Positions 54,010-62,647 of a stretch of DNA of 64,000 nt are shown in pieces. The translations under genes were made by a program, and so were the position numbers. Each line of letters begins with the position of its first letter. Position 1 is the stretch's first letter. This DNA comes from WRAU01 sp964277385 (GTDB lineage: Bacteria > Pseudomonadota > Alphaproteobacteria > WRAU01 > Hepatincolaceae). The notes beneath the pieces are model-generated. The model searched no databases. It saw only the letters and a list, made by a program, of their open reading frames with translations, and was not told where the DNA came from. The stretch lies in the NCBI GenBank assembly GCA_964277385.1, contig OZ195520.1, positions 1,364,001-1,428,000 on the forward strand, read 5' to 3'.

Positions 54010-54648
54010 ATGTCTATTGATGTTATTAATTTAGGAATTGAAGATTCTTTAAAAGAAAAACTAGATAAATACCTTGAGATTCTTATTTTTTGGCAAAAAT
54101 CTATAAATTTAATATCTAATGATACTATAGATGATGCTATGATTAGACATTTTTATGATTCGCTACAGATTCTTAAATATGTTAAGTCAATAGAGCAAGA
54201 AAATAATTGGGATAAAGAATCTATAAATATTTTTGATTTAGGATCAGGAGCTGGTTTTCCAGGTTTAGTTTTAGCTATAGCAGATCCAAAAAATAAATAT
54301 TATTTAATAGAATCTAATTCTAAAAAAACATCTTTTCTTTTAGAAATAATTAGAAATTTATCTTTAAATAATGTGATAGTTATAAATGAAAGGTTAGAAA
54401 CCTTTGCAAATGATACAATTAAAGCCAAATTAATTATATCAAGAGGATTAATGAAATTATCAAATTTAATAGAATCATCTCAAGAGTTGGGTGTTGATAA
54501 TTTTGTTGGTATATTTTTGAAAGGTAAGAATTATCAACAAGAAATAGATGATGTACTTTCTAATAATAAAGAGGCTAAATTAGAAATTCACACCAAAAAT
54601 AGCTTAACGAGCAATGATAGTAAAATAATAATTGTAAAAAAAATATAA
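54010..54648 (+). CDS. rsmG: 16S rRNA (guanine-N7)-methyltransferase G (RsmG/GidB)
   Basis: Methylates G527 of 16S rRNA. 212 residues. YLEILIFWQKSINLIS near the N-terminus, IRHFYDSLQILKYV, the SAM-binding FDLGSGAGFPGLVLAI and LIESNSKKTSFLLEI are all conserved. It sits in the standard mnmG-rsmG-parA-parB order and is flanked by parS sites on both sides. Confidence 0.97.
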   Translation: MSIDVINLGIEDSLKEKLDKYLEILIFWQKSINLISNDTIDDAMIRHFYDSLQILKYVKSIEQENNWDKESINIFDLGSGAGFPGLVLAIADPKNKYYLIESNSKKTSFLLEIIRNLSLNNVIVINERLETFANDTIKAKLIISRGLMKLSNLIESSQELGVDNFVGIFLKGKNYQQEIDDVLSNNKEAKLEIHTKNSLTSNDSKIIIVKKI

Positions 54649-54672
54649 TAATTTTATTATAAACTAGTATAG

Positions 54673-54688
54673 TGTTTCATGTGAAACT
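54673..54688 (-). promoter_or_regulatory. parS site 4
   Basis: TGTTTCATGTGAAACT on the plus strand. This is the same variant as sites 1-3 but in the opposite orientation. It lies in the parA leader, 32 bases ahead of the ATG, where ParB binding could also repress parAB. Confidence 0.9.
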
Positions 54689-54720
54689 TTTAAATGAATA
54701 CAAAACAATAAAGAGAAATT

Positions 54721-55506
54721 ATGGAAAACAAGATGAATTCTAAAGTTATTGCAATAGTTAATCAAAAAGGCGGTGTAGGTAAAACAACTACTACCATGAA
54801 TTTAGCTACTGCTTTATGTGCAATGAAAAAAAAAGTTTTAATTGTTGATCTTGACCCACAAAGTAATGCTACTAGCGGATTAGGTGTTTATAAAGAATCT
54901 TTTTCCTTAACAAGCTATCAATTTATTTTAGGTCAAGAACCCTTAGATAAAGTTATTGTAAAAACACCGATTCCTAATCTTAGTATAATTCCAGCAACAA
55001 TGGATCTTTCTGGTGCAGAAATAGAATTAGCTACAATTGAAAAAAAAGAATTTTTCTTAAAAAATGCTCTTAACGATGCTTATAATAAATTTGATTATGT
55101 TTTAATAGATTGTCCTCCTTCTTTAGGAATATTAACGTTAAATTCTTTAGCTGCAGCTCATGAGGTATTAATTCCATTACAATGTGAATATTTTGCATTA
55201 GAAGGATTGAGTCATTTAATTAGAACAATAGAAACAATCAATATTTCTATAAATCAATTTCTTAAAATTAGAGGAATTGTTTTAACTATGTTTGATTCAA
55301 GGAATAATTTATCAAAAATGATAAACGAAGATGTTAGAAAATATTATGGTGATTTAGTATATAAAACAGTTATTCCAAGAAATGTTAAAATATCGGAAGC
55401 TCCTTCTCATGGTTATCCTGTTTTAGTTTATGATCCAAGTTGCTTAGGATCAAAAGCGTATATTGATTTGGCTTCAGAAATTATAGTGCAAGAAAGAAAT
55501 TCATAG
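54721..55506 (+). CDS. parA: Chromosome partitioning ATPase ParA
   Basis: 261 residues, a deviant-Walker ATPase that moves ParB-parS complexes along the nucleoid. The P-loop is NQKGGVGKTTTTMNLA with the signature lysine, followed by VLIVDLDPQSNATSGLG and FDYVLIDCPPSLG. The start may instead be the ATG at 54733 (MNSKVIAIVNQ), which fits most homologues. parB follows 7 bases later. Confidence 0.97.
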   Translation: MENKMNSKVIAIVNQKGGVGKTTTTMNLATALCAMKKKVLIVDLDPQSNATSGLGVYKESFSLTSYQFILGQEPLDKVIVKTPIPNLSIIPATMDLSGAEIELATIEKKEFFLKNALNDAYNKFDYVLIDCPPSLGILTLNSLAAAHEVLIPLQCEYFALEGLSHLIRTIETINISINQFLKIRGIVLTMFDSRNNLSKMINEDVRKYYGDLVYKTVIPRNVKISEAPSHGYPVLVYDPSCLGSKAYIDLASEIIVQERNS

Positions 55507-55513
55507 GTAAAAA

Positions 55514-56416
55514 ATGACAGATAATAATGATTTTCAAGATATTATTCTTTCTACAAAAAAATTAAAAAAAACTCCATCGTTAGGTAAAGGCATTTCAGCT
55601 CTTTTAGGTGATGTACAAACAAATAAAAAAATAGATATTCCTTCTCAGTTTCATGTGGTGAAAATTGATTTAGATTTATGCGTTCCATCAAGATATCAAG
55701 CTAGAAAAACTTTTAATCAAGAAGAATTGCAAGCGCTATCTGATTCTATAAAAGAAAAAGGTGTTATTCAGCCTGTTCTTCTGAGAAAAATAGAAGGTGA
55801 AAAGTATGAAATTATTGCAGGTGAAAGGCGTTGTAGAGCTAGTGTTTTAGGTGGATTAAAAGAAATTTCTGCAATAGTATTAGATATTAATGATAAAGAA
55901 GTCATGGAGATTGGTTTAATTGAAAATCTTCATAGGAAAGATTTAGATATTTTAGAAGAAGCTATAGCTTATAAAAATCTTTATGAAGAATTTAATTACA
56001 CCCATGAGGATATTGCTAAAACAATAGGGAAAACAAGAAGTTATGTTTCTAATTATTTAAGAATCTTAACCCTACCAATAGAAATTTTGCAATTAATTAA
56101 AGAAAATAAAATTACTGTAGGTCATGCTAAAATGCTAGTTAATGCTGAAGATCCTATTGTTTTAGCAGAAAAAATACTTAAAAATTCTTTATCAGTTAGG
56201 TCTTTAGAAAATCTGGTAAAAATAGATAAAGAAAAAAATCTAGCTGAAAAAAAGAAAATAATTGATTTAACTGCAGAAATATCAGATTGGCAAAGCAAAA
56301 TTAAGCAAGAATTCAATAATATAAAAATTAAGGTAACTCCTAAGGATATTAATTCTGGAGAGGTGAAAATTAAATATTCTAATTTAGAGGACTTAAAAAA
56401 ACTTTTAAAAATATAG
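55514..56416 (+). CDS. parB: Chromosome partitioning protein ParB
   Basis: 300 residues. The N-terminus includes the ParA-interacting LGKGISALLGD. The CTP-binding ParB/Srx domain has SRYQARKTFNQEELQALSDSI and the GERRCRAS box, and LIENLHRKDLDILEEA continues into the parS-binding HTH (THEDIAKTIGKTRSYVSNYL). A C-terminal dimerisation domain ends in VKIKYSNLEDLKKLLK. Five parS sites lie within 5 kb. Confidence 0.98.
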   Translation: MTDNNDFQDIILSTKKLKKTPSLGKGISALLGDVQTNKKIDIPSQFHVVKIDLDLCVPSRYQARKTFNQEELQALSDSIKEKGVIQPVLLRKIEGEKYEIIAGERRCRASVLGGLKEISAIVLDINDKEVMEIGLIENLHRKDLDILEEAIAYKNLYEEFNYTHEDIAKTIGKTRSYVSNYLRILTLPIEILQLIKENKITVGHAKMLVNAEDPIVLAEKILKNSLSVRSLENLVKIDKEKNLAEKKKIIDLTAEISDWQSKIKQEFNNIKIKVTPKDINSGEVKIKYSNLEDLKKLLKI

Positions 56417-56725
56417 TTTTTTAATATAATTAACTATATAGAATTATTTGAAATAATAACTTATAGTAAATATATACATTATACACAGTAGTTAAAATGA
56501 TTAAACCAATAAATTTGGGCAATTATATGCAAAATAACAGAAGGAAATTCAGTGTAAAAAACATTTTTTTGTAAAATAAAGTCCTATTATTTCATTATTT
56601 TATAATTTACTTTATCAATTATTAATTGCAACTAATTCAGTTTATTTTGTATTTAATTTCCTTATATGTTATGGATAAATATTGTTATCAATAAAATTGA
56701 TTTTTTTGTAGAGAAATTTTATCAT
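56417..56725. other. Gap between parB and parS site 5
   Basis: About 310 bases, very A+T-rich. A 25-codon frame at 56497-56574 starts MIKPINLGNYMQNN but has no ribosome site and no recognisable family. No terminator-like hairpin with a T run was found for parB. Confidence 0.4.
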
Positions 56726-56741
56726 TGTTTCATGTGAAACT
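56726..56741 (-). promoter_or_regulatory. parS site 5
   Basis: TGTTTCATGTGAAACT on the plus strand, the same orientation as site 4, directly abutting the tadA stop codon. Confidence 0.9.
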
Positions 56742-57176
56742 TTATTGCTGATTTCTTTTTTTATTGAAAAAATCTTTTAAGATTTTGCTACACTCCTCTT
56801 CATAAAATCCACCAAAGATATTACATTTATGATTATCTATTTCTTTTTTATTAGAATAAGTACCAAAATAAATATTTTTGATTCTAGCTTGCTTTATTGC
56901 TTCCATGCACATTTTACAAGGTTCTAGTGTTACAAAAATAGACGTATCTTCTAATCTATAGTTATTAATTTTTTTGCAGGCTTCTCTAATTGCTAAAATT
57001 TCAGCATGTGCAGTAGGATCCTTATTTATGATTACTTTATTTCTAGTTATAGACAAAATTTTATCTCTTTTGTTATCTACAACGATACAACCAACTGGGA
57101 TTTCATTGTATTCCAATAAGCAATTGTGTGCTTCTTTAATTGCTAATTCCATGTGTTTATTTTTAAATAATTTCAT
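56742..57176 (-). CDS. tadA: tRNA-specific adenosine deaminase TadA
   Basis: Converts A34 to inosine in tRNA-Arg(ACG). 144 residues. The zinc and catalytic motif HAEILAI (H, E) and PCKMCMEAIKQARI (two Cys) are intact, and EIPVGCIVV matches the family start. Divergent from the RluB-type gene, 74 bases apart, the usual alphaproteobacterial pairing. Confidence 0.95.
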   Translation of the reverse strand: MKLFKNKHMELAIKEAHNCLLEYNEIPVGCIVVDNKRDKILSITRNKVIINKDPTAHAEILAIREACKKINNYRLEDTSIFVTLEPCKMCMEAIKQARIKNIYFGTYSNKKEIDNHKCNIFGGFYEEECSKILKDFFNKKRNQQ

Positions 57177-57250
57177 TGTGTTTAATTCTGTTAGTTACAA
57201 ATATGGAAAAAAAAGTTATCTTATATAAAGTTAAATAGGAAAAGTAGTTA

Positions 57251-58060
57251 ATGTCCAATGAATCTTTACAATATAGTAATAAATTAATAAAAAAATACAA
57301 CGAAGAAAGAATAGCAAAGAGAATCGCTCACTTAGGTTATTGTTCAAGAAGAGATGCAGAAAAATTGATCTTACAAAAAAAAGTTCAAGTTAATGGAGAA
57401 ATTATAGAAACTCCAGCTTTTTTGGTTTCAAAAAAAGATAAAATAAGTATATCTGGAACAGATTTAGTTAGTAGCACAGATACTAAACTTTATTTATATT
57501 ATAAACCTAGTGGATTAGTTTGTTCTAAATCTGATGAAATGGGTAGAGAAACCATTTATGATTATTTACCAAATGATTTACCAAGAGTTGTTTATGTGGG
57601 TAGGTTAGATTTAACCTCAGAAGGCTTGCTATTATTAACCAACAATGGTGAATTATCAAATATGCTTACCTCTCCATATTTAGGATTAAAAAGAATCTAT
57701 AAGGTAAGAGTTTATGGAAGAGTTGAGCAAAAACAATTAGATGAGCTAGCTTTAGGGGGAACAATAGATGGAGTTTATTATCAACCAATTATTGCTAATA
57801 TCTTAAGAAGAAATAATGATAATGTTTGGTTAGAATTTGTCCTAAAAGAAGGGAAAAATAGAGAAATTAGAAAGATTTGTGAATATTTAGGATTAAAAGT
57901 AAACAGGTTAATTAGAACTTCTTTTGGTCCTTATTCTATAGAAGGATTAGAATACGGTGATGTAATAGAGGCAGATTTAAAAGTTTTACAAAGAATATTA
58001 CCTAAGAAAGATTTTGAAAGCTTAAATATTAATCTAAAAAAAGCTAAAACTAAAAAATAA
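57251..58060 (+). CDS. 23S rRNA pseudouridine synthase, RluB family
   Basis: 269 residues. An N-terminal S4 RNA-binding domain (RIAKRIAHLGYCSRRDAEKLI) precedes the RsuA/RluB catalytic domain with GRLDLTSEGLLLLTNNGEL (catalytic Asp) and EGKNREIRKICEYLGL. The family includes RluB, RluE, RluF and RsuA. The S4 domain and the neighbourhood favour RluB. Its TAA stop overlaps the rsmD ATG by one base. Confidence 0.93.
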   Translation: MSNESLQYSNKLIKKYNEERIAKRIAHLGYCSRRDAEKLILQKKVQVNGEIIETPAFLVSKKDKISISGTDLVSSTDTKLYLYYKPSGLVCSKSDEMGRETIYDYLPNDLPRVVYVGRLDLTSEGLLLLTNNGELSNMLTSPYLGLKRIYKVRVYGRVEQKQLDELALGGTIDGVYYQPIIANILRRNNDNVWLEFVLKEGKNREIRKICEYLGLKVNRLIRTSFGPYSIEGLEYGDVIEADLKVLQRILPKKDFESLNINLKKAKTKK

Positions 58061-58623
58061 TGAGAGAATCTAGATTTGGAAGAATTATTTCTGGTAAATA
58101 CAAAGGAAAAAAAATTCCTCTACCAACAGATTCTTCAATAAGACCAACAACAGATAGAGTAAAAGAAACTATTTTTAATATGCTTCAGCATTCATATAAA
58201 TATAATTTGGTTGATGGCTGTATTCTTGATTTATTTGCAGGTTCAGGAGGCTTAGGGTTGGAGTGTATATCCAGAGGAGCTAAGCAAGTTGTTTTTGTAG
58301 ATAAAAATAAAAAAGCAATTATTAATATTAAAAATTTAGTAGATTCTCTACCTTGTGAAACAGAAGTTTCTTATATTGTATCAGATTCTCTTAAGTTAGA
58401 ATTAGCTAATGATGATATGAAATTTTCTTTAGTTTTCTTAGATCCCCCATACGAATCAGATTTAATAGAAGAATCAATTTATTATCTGTATAAGCAAGGT
58501 ATTTTTCAAAAAAACTGCATTTTTGTGATTGAAACATCAAAAAATTTAAAAATAGATTATTTAGAGCTTAAACAAACAAAAATATTAGGGGTTACTATTA
58601 TACAAATCTATATCTTGAAATAG
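58060..58623 (+). CDS. rsmD: 16S rRNA (guanine(966)-N2)-methyltransferase RsmD
   Basis: 187 residues. RIISGKYKGKKIPLP and RPTTDRVKETIFNML are the family start. ILDLFAGSGGLGLECISRGA binds SAM and FLDPPYES is the catalytic (D/N)PPY motif. Translationally coupled to the pseudouridine synthase gene ahead of it. Confidence 0.96.
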   Translation: MRESRFGRIISGKYKGKKIPLPTDSSIRPTTDRVKETIFNMLQHSYKYNLVDGCILDLFAGSGGLGLECISRGAKQVVFVDKNKKAIINIKNLVDSLPCETEVSYIVSDSLKLELANDDMKFSLVFLDPPYESDLIEESIYYLYKQGIFQKNCIFVIETSKNLKIDYLELKQTKILGVTIIQIYILK

Positions 58624-58690
58624 AAATTAATCATGATATGATTTAATCATGATATTATTTAGTTTAAACTAAAAAGAGTTATATTATTTT

Positions 58691-59284
58691 ATGTGTAAAA
58701 TTATTTCTATTAGTGGTTCTCATGGTGTTGGAAAAACATCTTTATTCAATTTAATAATGGAGGATTCATATCTACTAACTGAAAAAATTAAATATTTTAA
58801 AGAGTTCAATGGTGCTTTATTTAACATGGGATTTTCTTTAAATGGTAAAGGATATGATTTTGATGAAGTTATTTTTTCTCAATCAAAAGCATTTTATTTA
58901 GGTTATGATACAGCTAAATATTATTTGGCTAGAGAACAAGATGATAGGTTGATAATCACAGATAGATCGTGTATAGACACATATATTTATACAGATTATT
59001 TTTTAAGTGAAAATTCTAAATATATTAAAAAATACTCTGATTTATTAGAAAATATGAAAAATAAAAGTAAAGAAATTTTACAAGAAGTAAAGCATATTTT
59101 TTTGCCTCCATTTAAAGATTTTGAGGTGCTAGAAAATAGAATGAGTGCATCAGATAGAGATGCGGTTTGGGATAATTTTAAAAATCATTTTTTAAATAAT
59201 GAAAATAACAACATAACTGTTTTATCATCAAATACAACAGTTGAAAGACATAAGGAAATTATTAATATAATGAAAGCTTTATAG
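58691..59284 (+). CDS. P-loop kinase-like protein (AAA_28 type)
   Basis: 197 residues. The P-loop SISGSHGVGKTSLFN at the N-terminus is followed by RLIITDRSCIDTYIYTDYF. This is the DR(S/T) motif seen in deoxynucleoside and thymidylate kinases and in the NadR-like AAA_28 family. It probably phosphorylates a small molecule. Direct repeats and a 14-base palindrome lie just upstream. It is not part of the conserved neighbourhood and may be acquired. Substrate unknown. Confidence 0.68.
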   Translation: MCKIISISGSHGVGKTSLFNLIMEDSYLLTEKIKYFKEFNGALFNMGFSLNGKGYDFDEVIFSQSKAFYLGYDTAKYYLAREQDDRLIITDRSCIDTYIYTDYFLSENSKYIKKYSDLLENMKNKSKEILQEVKHIFLPPFKDFEVLENRMSASDRDAVWDNFKNHFLNNENNNITVLSSNTTVERHKEIINIMKAL

Positions 59285-59600
59285 TCATTTAACAGAAATA
59301 GAAAATAGTTGTTATTGCTAAAAATAAAAAACTATTTATTCTCACTATATATAGCATTTATTATAATTAAAAATTACTGTTACAAAAAATTATATTTCTT
59401 TTTTATATAATTACTAATTTAGAATGATATTTCTTACTAAATTAAGTGTATAACAAACAACAGAATAGTTCATTATCTTAAAAATTAAAAATATATAAAT
59501 CAATAAAGTTAAACTTTAGGAGGCAAATATGCCTCCTTTTTAATTATAATTTTGGTCTATTAAATCAGAAAATTTTTTTAATTATCTAAAAACAGAAAGT
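59285..59600. other. Gap between convergent kinase-like gene and hslU
   Basis: 316 bases. Apart from the terminator at 59518-59541, which is nearly 235 bases beyond the kinase stop, I see no coding sequence. The distance allows a small transcript, but there is no direct sign of one. Confidence 0.4.
59518..59541 (+). terminator. Intrinsic terminator
   Basis: AGGAGGCA (59518-59525), loop AATA, then TGCCTCCT (59530-59537), running directly into a T tract on the plus strand. The strongest G+C stem in the neighbourhood. It could also slow hslU transcripts from the other side, but that tail has few T. Confidence 0.85.
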
Positions 59601-60902
59601 TTAAATAATAAATTTAGAAAGATCTATATCTTGGGTTAATTTTCCTACTTTTTCTTCTACTATTTTTTTTGTTATTAAAACTTTTTTATCTTTCATATCA
59701 GGAGCATTAAAGTTTACTTCTTCTAATAAATTTTCTAGCACAGTGTGAAGCCTTCTTGCTCCTATATTTTCAATGGTACTATTAAAATAAGCTGTAAGTT
59801 CGGCTATTTTATCTATTGCGTTATCTTCAAATATTATCTCTATTCCTTCTGTTGCTAACATTTCTTTGTATTGTCTAATTAGATTTGCTTCAGGTTCTAT
59901 AAGAATTCTTTTTAGATCTTCCTGATTTAGAGCATTTAATTCGACTCTAATTGGGAATCTACCTTGTAATTCTGGTAATAAATCAGATGGTTTGCTAACA
60001 TGAAAAGCACCAGAGGCAATAAACAAAATATGATCTGTTTTAACTGTACCATACTTTGTAGAAACAGTTGTGCCTTCAACTAGAGGAAGCAAATCTCTTT
60101 GTACTCCTTCTCTGCTAACTTCTCCACCTTTTCTATCTATACCTGAAGATGCAATTTTATCTATTTCATCTATAAAAACAATTCCATTATTTTCTAAATT
60201 ATCTATTGCTGTTTCTATTAAATTTTCTTGATCTAATAAATTGTCGCTTTCTTCTTCTATAAACAGATTAACAGATTTTTTAACATTAAATTTTTTAGTT
60301 TTAAATTTTTCTTTACCCAATAAAGCATCTATAGTTATCATCCCCAATTGAGCACCTGGCACTCCTGGGATATCAAAATTTCCTTGTGTTGGAGCTTTAT
60401 CTTTTATTTTAATTTCTATTTCTTTATCATCAAAGAATCCTGAATTAAATTTTTCTCTAAGTTTTTCTTTTGTTTCATTAGAAGAACTCTCGCCAGCTAA
60501 AATATCTATAACTCTATTAACAGCAAGAACTTCTGCTTTAGATTTTAAAGATTTTTTTAGTTCATCTGAGGTTATTTTAATTGCCATTTCAAGTAAATCT
60601 CTTATAATTTGCTCTACATCACGACCAACATAACCAACTTCTGTAAATTTTGTTGCTTCTACTTTTATAAAAGGTGCGTTATCTAAGTTTGCTAATCTTC
60701 TTGCTATTTCTGTTTTACCGACCCCAGTTGGTCCTATCATTAAGATATTCTTAGGCATTACTTCTTTTTTTAGTGATTCATCTAGTTGTTTTCTTCTCCA
60801 GCGATTTCTAAGAGCGATAGCAACAGATTTTTTAGCTGTTTCCTGACCAACAATATATTTGTTTAACTCCGAAACTATCTCTTTAGGAGTAAAGTTTTTC
60901 AT
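59601..60902 (-). CDS. hslU: ATP-dependent protease ATPase subunit HslU
   Basis: AAA+ unfoldase of the HslUV protease. 433 residues. It starts FTPKEIVSELNKYIVGQ. Walker A is GPTGVGKTEIARRLA, KVEATKFTEVGYVGRDVEQIIRDL contains the pore GYVG loop, GIVFIDEIDKIA is Walker B, and IGARRLHTVLENLLEEV is sensor 2. Residues about 130-230 form the intermediate (I) domain. It lies 10 bases downstream of hslV. Confidence 0.98.
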   Translation of the reverse strand: MKNFTPKEIVSELNKYIVGQETAKKSVAIALRNRWRRKQLDESLKKEVMPKNILMIGPTGVGKTEIARRLANLDNAPFIKVEATKFTEVGYVGRDVEQIIRDLLEMAIKITSDELKKSLKSKAEVLAVNRVIDILAGESSSNETKEKLREKFNSGFFDDKEIEIKIKDKAPTQGNFDIPGVPGAQLGMITIDALLGKEKFKTKKFNVKKSVNLFIEEESDNLLDQENLIETAIDNLENNGIVFIDEIDKIASSGIDRKGGEVSREGVQRDLLPLVEGTTVSTKYGTVKTDHILFIASGAFHVSKPSDLLPELQGRFPIRVELNALNQEDLKRILIEPEANLIRQYKEMLATEGIEIIFEDNAIDKIAELTAYFNSTIENIGARRLHTVLENLLEEVNFNAPDMKDKKVLITKKIVEEKVGKLTQDIDLSKFII

Positions 60903-60912
60903 TTTTGTATCC

Positions 60913-61446
60913 TTATTCTATTTCTTCTATTGTAACATTATGATTTGTATAAATACAAAGATCGCCAGCAATTTTTAAAGATTTCAATGCAATATCTTTA
61001 GCACTTAGATCATTATCAAAACTCATTAATGCTTTACCTGCTGAAAGTGCAAAATTTCCACCCGATCCTATTGCTATTATATCTTCATCAGGTTCTAATA
61101 CATCGCCATTACCAGTTAAAACTAATATTTTATCTTTACCAGCAACTATTAACATTGCTTCTAATTTTCTTAGATACTTATCTGTTCTCCAATCTTTTGC
61201 TAGCTCTACACAAGCTCTTACCAGTTGATTTGGATATTTTTCTAATCTTGCTTCTAATCTTTCAAATAAAGTAAAAGCATCTGCTGTTGATCCGGCAAAT
61301 CCTGCAATTATTGAAGAATTTGCCCCTAATCTTCTAACCTTTCTTGCATGTGCTTTTAGTACCGATGCACCCAATGTTACCTGACCATCACCAGCTATTA
61401 CGGTTTTACCATTCTTTTTTACGCCAACAATTGTAGTTGCATGCAT
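60913..61446 (-). CDS. hslV: ATP-dependent protease subunit HslV
   Basis: Proteasome-like peptidase of HslUV. 177 residues. The short propeptide MHA is removed to expose the catalytic threonine of TTIVGVKK. AGDGQVTLGASVLKAHARKVRRL and IAGFAGSTADAFTLFERLE are conserved. The hslV-hslU order is usual. Confidence 0.98.
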   Translation of the reverse strand: MHATTIVGVKKNGKTVIAGDGQVTLGASVLKAHARKVRRLGANSSIIAGFAGSTADAFTLFERLEARLEKYPNQLVRACVELAKDWRTDKYLRKLEAMLIVAGKDKILVLTGNGDVLEPDEDIIAIGSGGNFALSAGKALMSFDNDLSAKDIALKSLKIAGDLCIYTNHNVTIEEIE

Positions 61447-61538
61447 TAATAATCCACCTTATTTTTATTCAATCTATGATAATATCAAATATGATATAGT
61501 ATGATTATAGAATAAATCAAATTTTAAGGATATGGAAA

Positions 61539-61895
61539 ATGTATGATGAAAGAAATATTTTTTACAAAATAATAAAAAAAGAAATTACTGCAAAAATCAT
61601 CTTTGAAAACGATTTAGCTTTGTCTTTTTATGATATAAATCCTTCTGCAAAAATTCATGCTTTAGTAATTCCTAAAAATAAATTTACTGATGTGCTAGAT
61701 TTCTCTATTAACGCTTCATTTGATGATATAAAAGGATTACATGAAGTTATTGCTGAAACTCTTAAAATTTTAGAAGTAGATAAAAGTGGGTTTAGGTTAA
61801 TATCAAATTCTGGTATAAATGGAGGTCAAGAAGTTCCACATTTTCATTATCATATATTAGGGGGAGAAAAAATTGGAAAAATGGTTAATAAATAA
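61539..61895 (+). CDS. HIT-family nucleotide-binding protein (HinT type)
   Basis: 118 residues. The histidine triad is H101-x-H103-x-H105 in VPHFHYHILGGE. The N-terminal FYKIIKKEITAKIIFENDLALSFYDINP and VIPKNKF are typical of HinT, a purine phosphoramidase found in almost all cells. It is divergent from hslV. Confidence 0.94.
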   Translation: MYDERNIFYKIIKKEITAKIIFENDLALSFYDINPSAKIHALVIPKNKFTDVLDFSINASFDDIKGLHEVIAETLKILEVDKSGFRLISNSGINGGQEVPHFHYHILGGEKIGKMVNK

Positions 61896-62647
61896 TTATA
61901 GTAACTTAGCTACTTAAAAGAAAGTACTATTATTAATAATTCAGAGATAGAAAAATATTAAGTGAAAAAGCTTTTTTTGTGTAGAATAAGATAATAATCT
62001 AGGTTTGTTAAAATAAATATTATTTTACATCGAGACTGTCTAGTAGAATACTATTTTTACTGATTGCTTTACTAATAATACTGATAAAGTGTGTTTCTTT
62101 AATGTTAATAATGATGGATTTTTATTAAATTAAGCTAGAAATCCTATTAAGATTCAAAAACTGGTTATGATTTTTAAAGTAACAACTTTGCAGATATAAA
62201 TAAAGATAATTATTTACCTGTATTAAAAATGATACATGGGTTGGTTGTACAGAATACATTTTTATTAGAGCTAATATTAGGAAGATTAGATTTAATATAT
62301 AATTGTTTGTGAAATAGCAATTTTTAAAATATGGAAAAGAGGAAATTACAGATGAATCGGGTCATTAAAGAATATCTAAAGTATTGCTCTAATTAACCAT
62401 AGCCCTATACCTAAATTAGCACTACAGGAGAATATTAGGGGAGTTTAATGAATAAATATAAAAATAACTGAAACAATTATTACAAATTACACTCAATACA
62501 ATATAATTTATTGCCATTATTTTTTATTAAAAATTTCTTGTAAACAATAATTATCATCATAATTTTTTAGATAATATAAGATTATTTATTTACACTATTA
62601 TTAGTTGTGTTATATACTAGCAATAGTGTAATTTTTTGTGAGTAATT
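61896..62647. other. Gap of 752 bases, probably decayed coding sequence
   Basis: No intact gene. On the plus strand pieces such as ADINKDNYLPV (about 62193-62225) and, in another frame, KNDTWVGCTEY (about 62227-62259) look protein-like but cannot be joined without frameshifts. I do not recognise a family. The last 100 bases before comM are A/T-rich leader. Confidence 0.4.
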
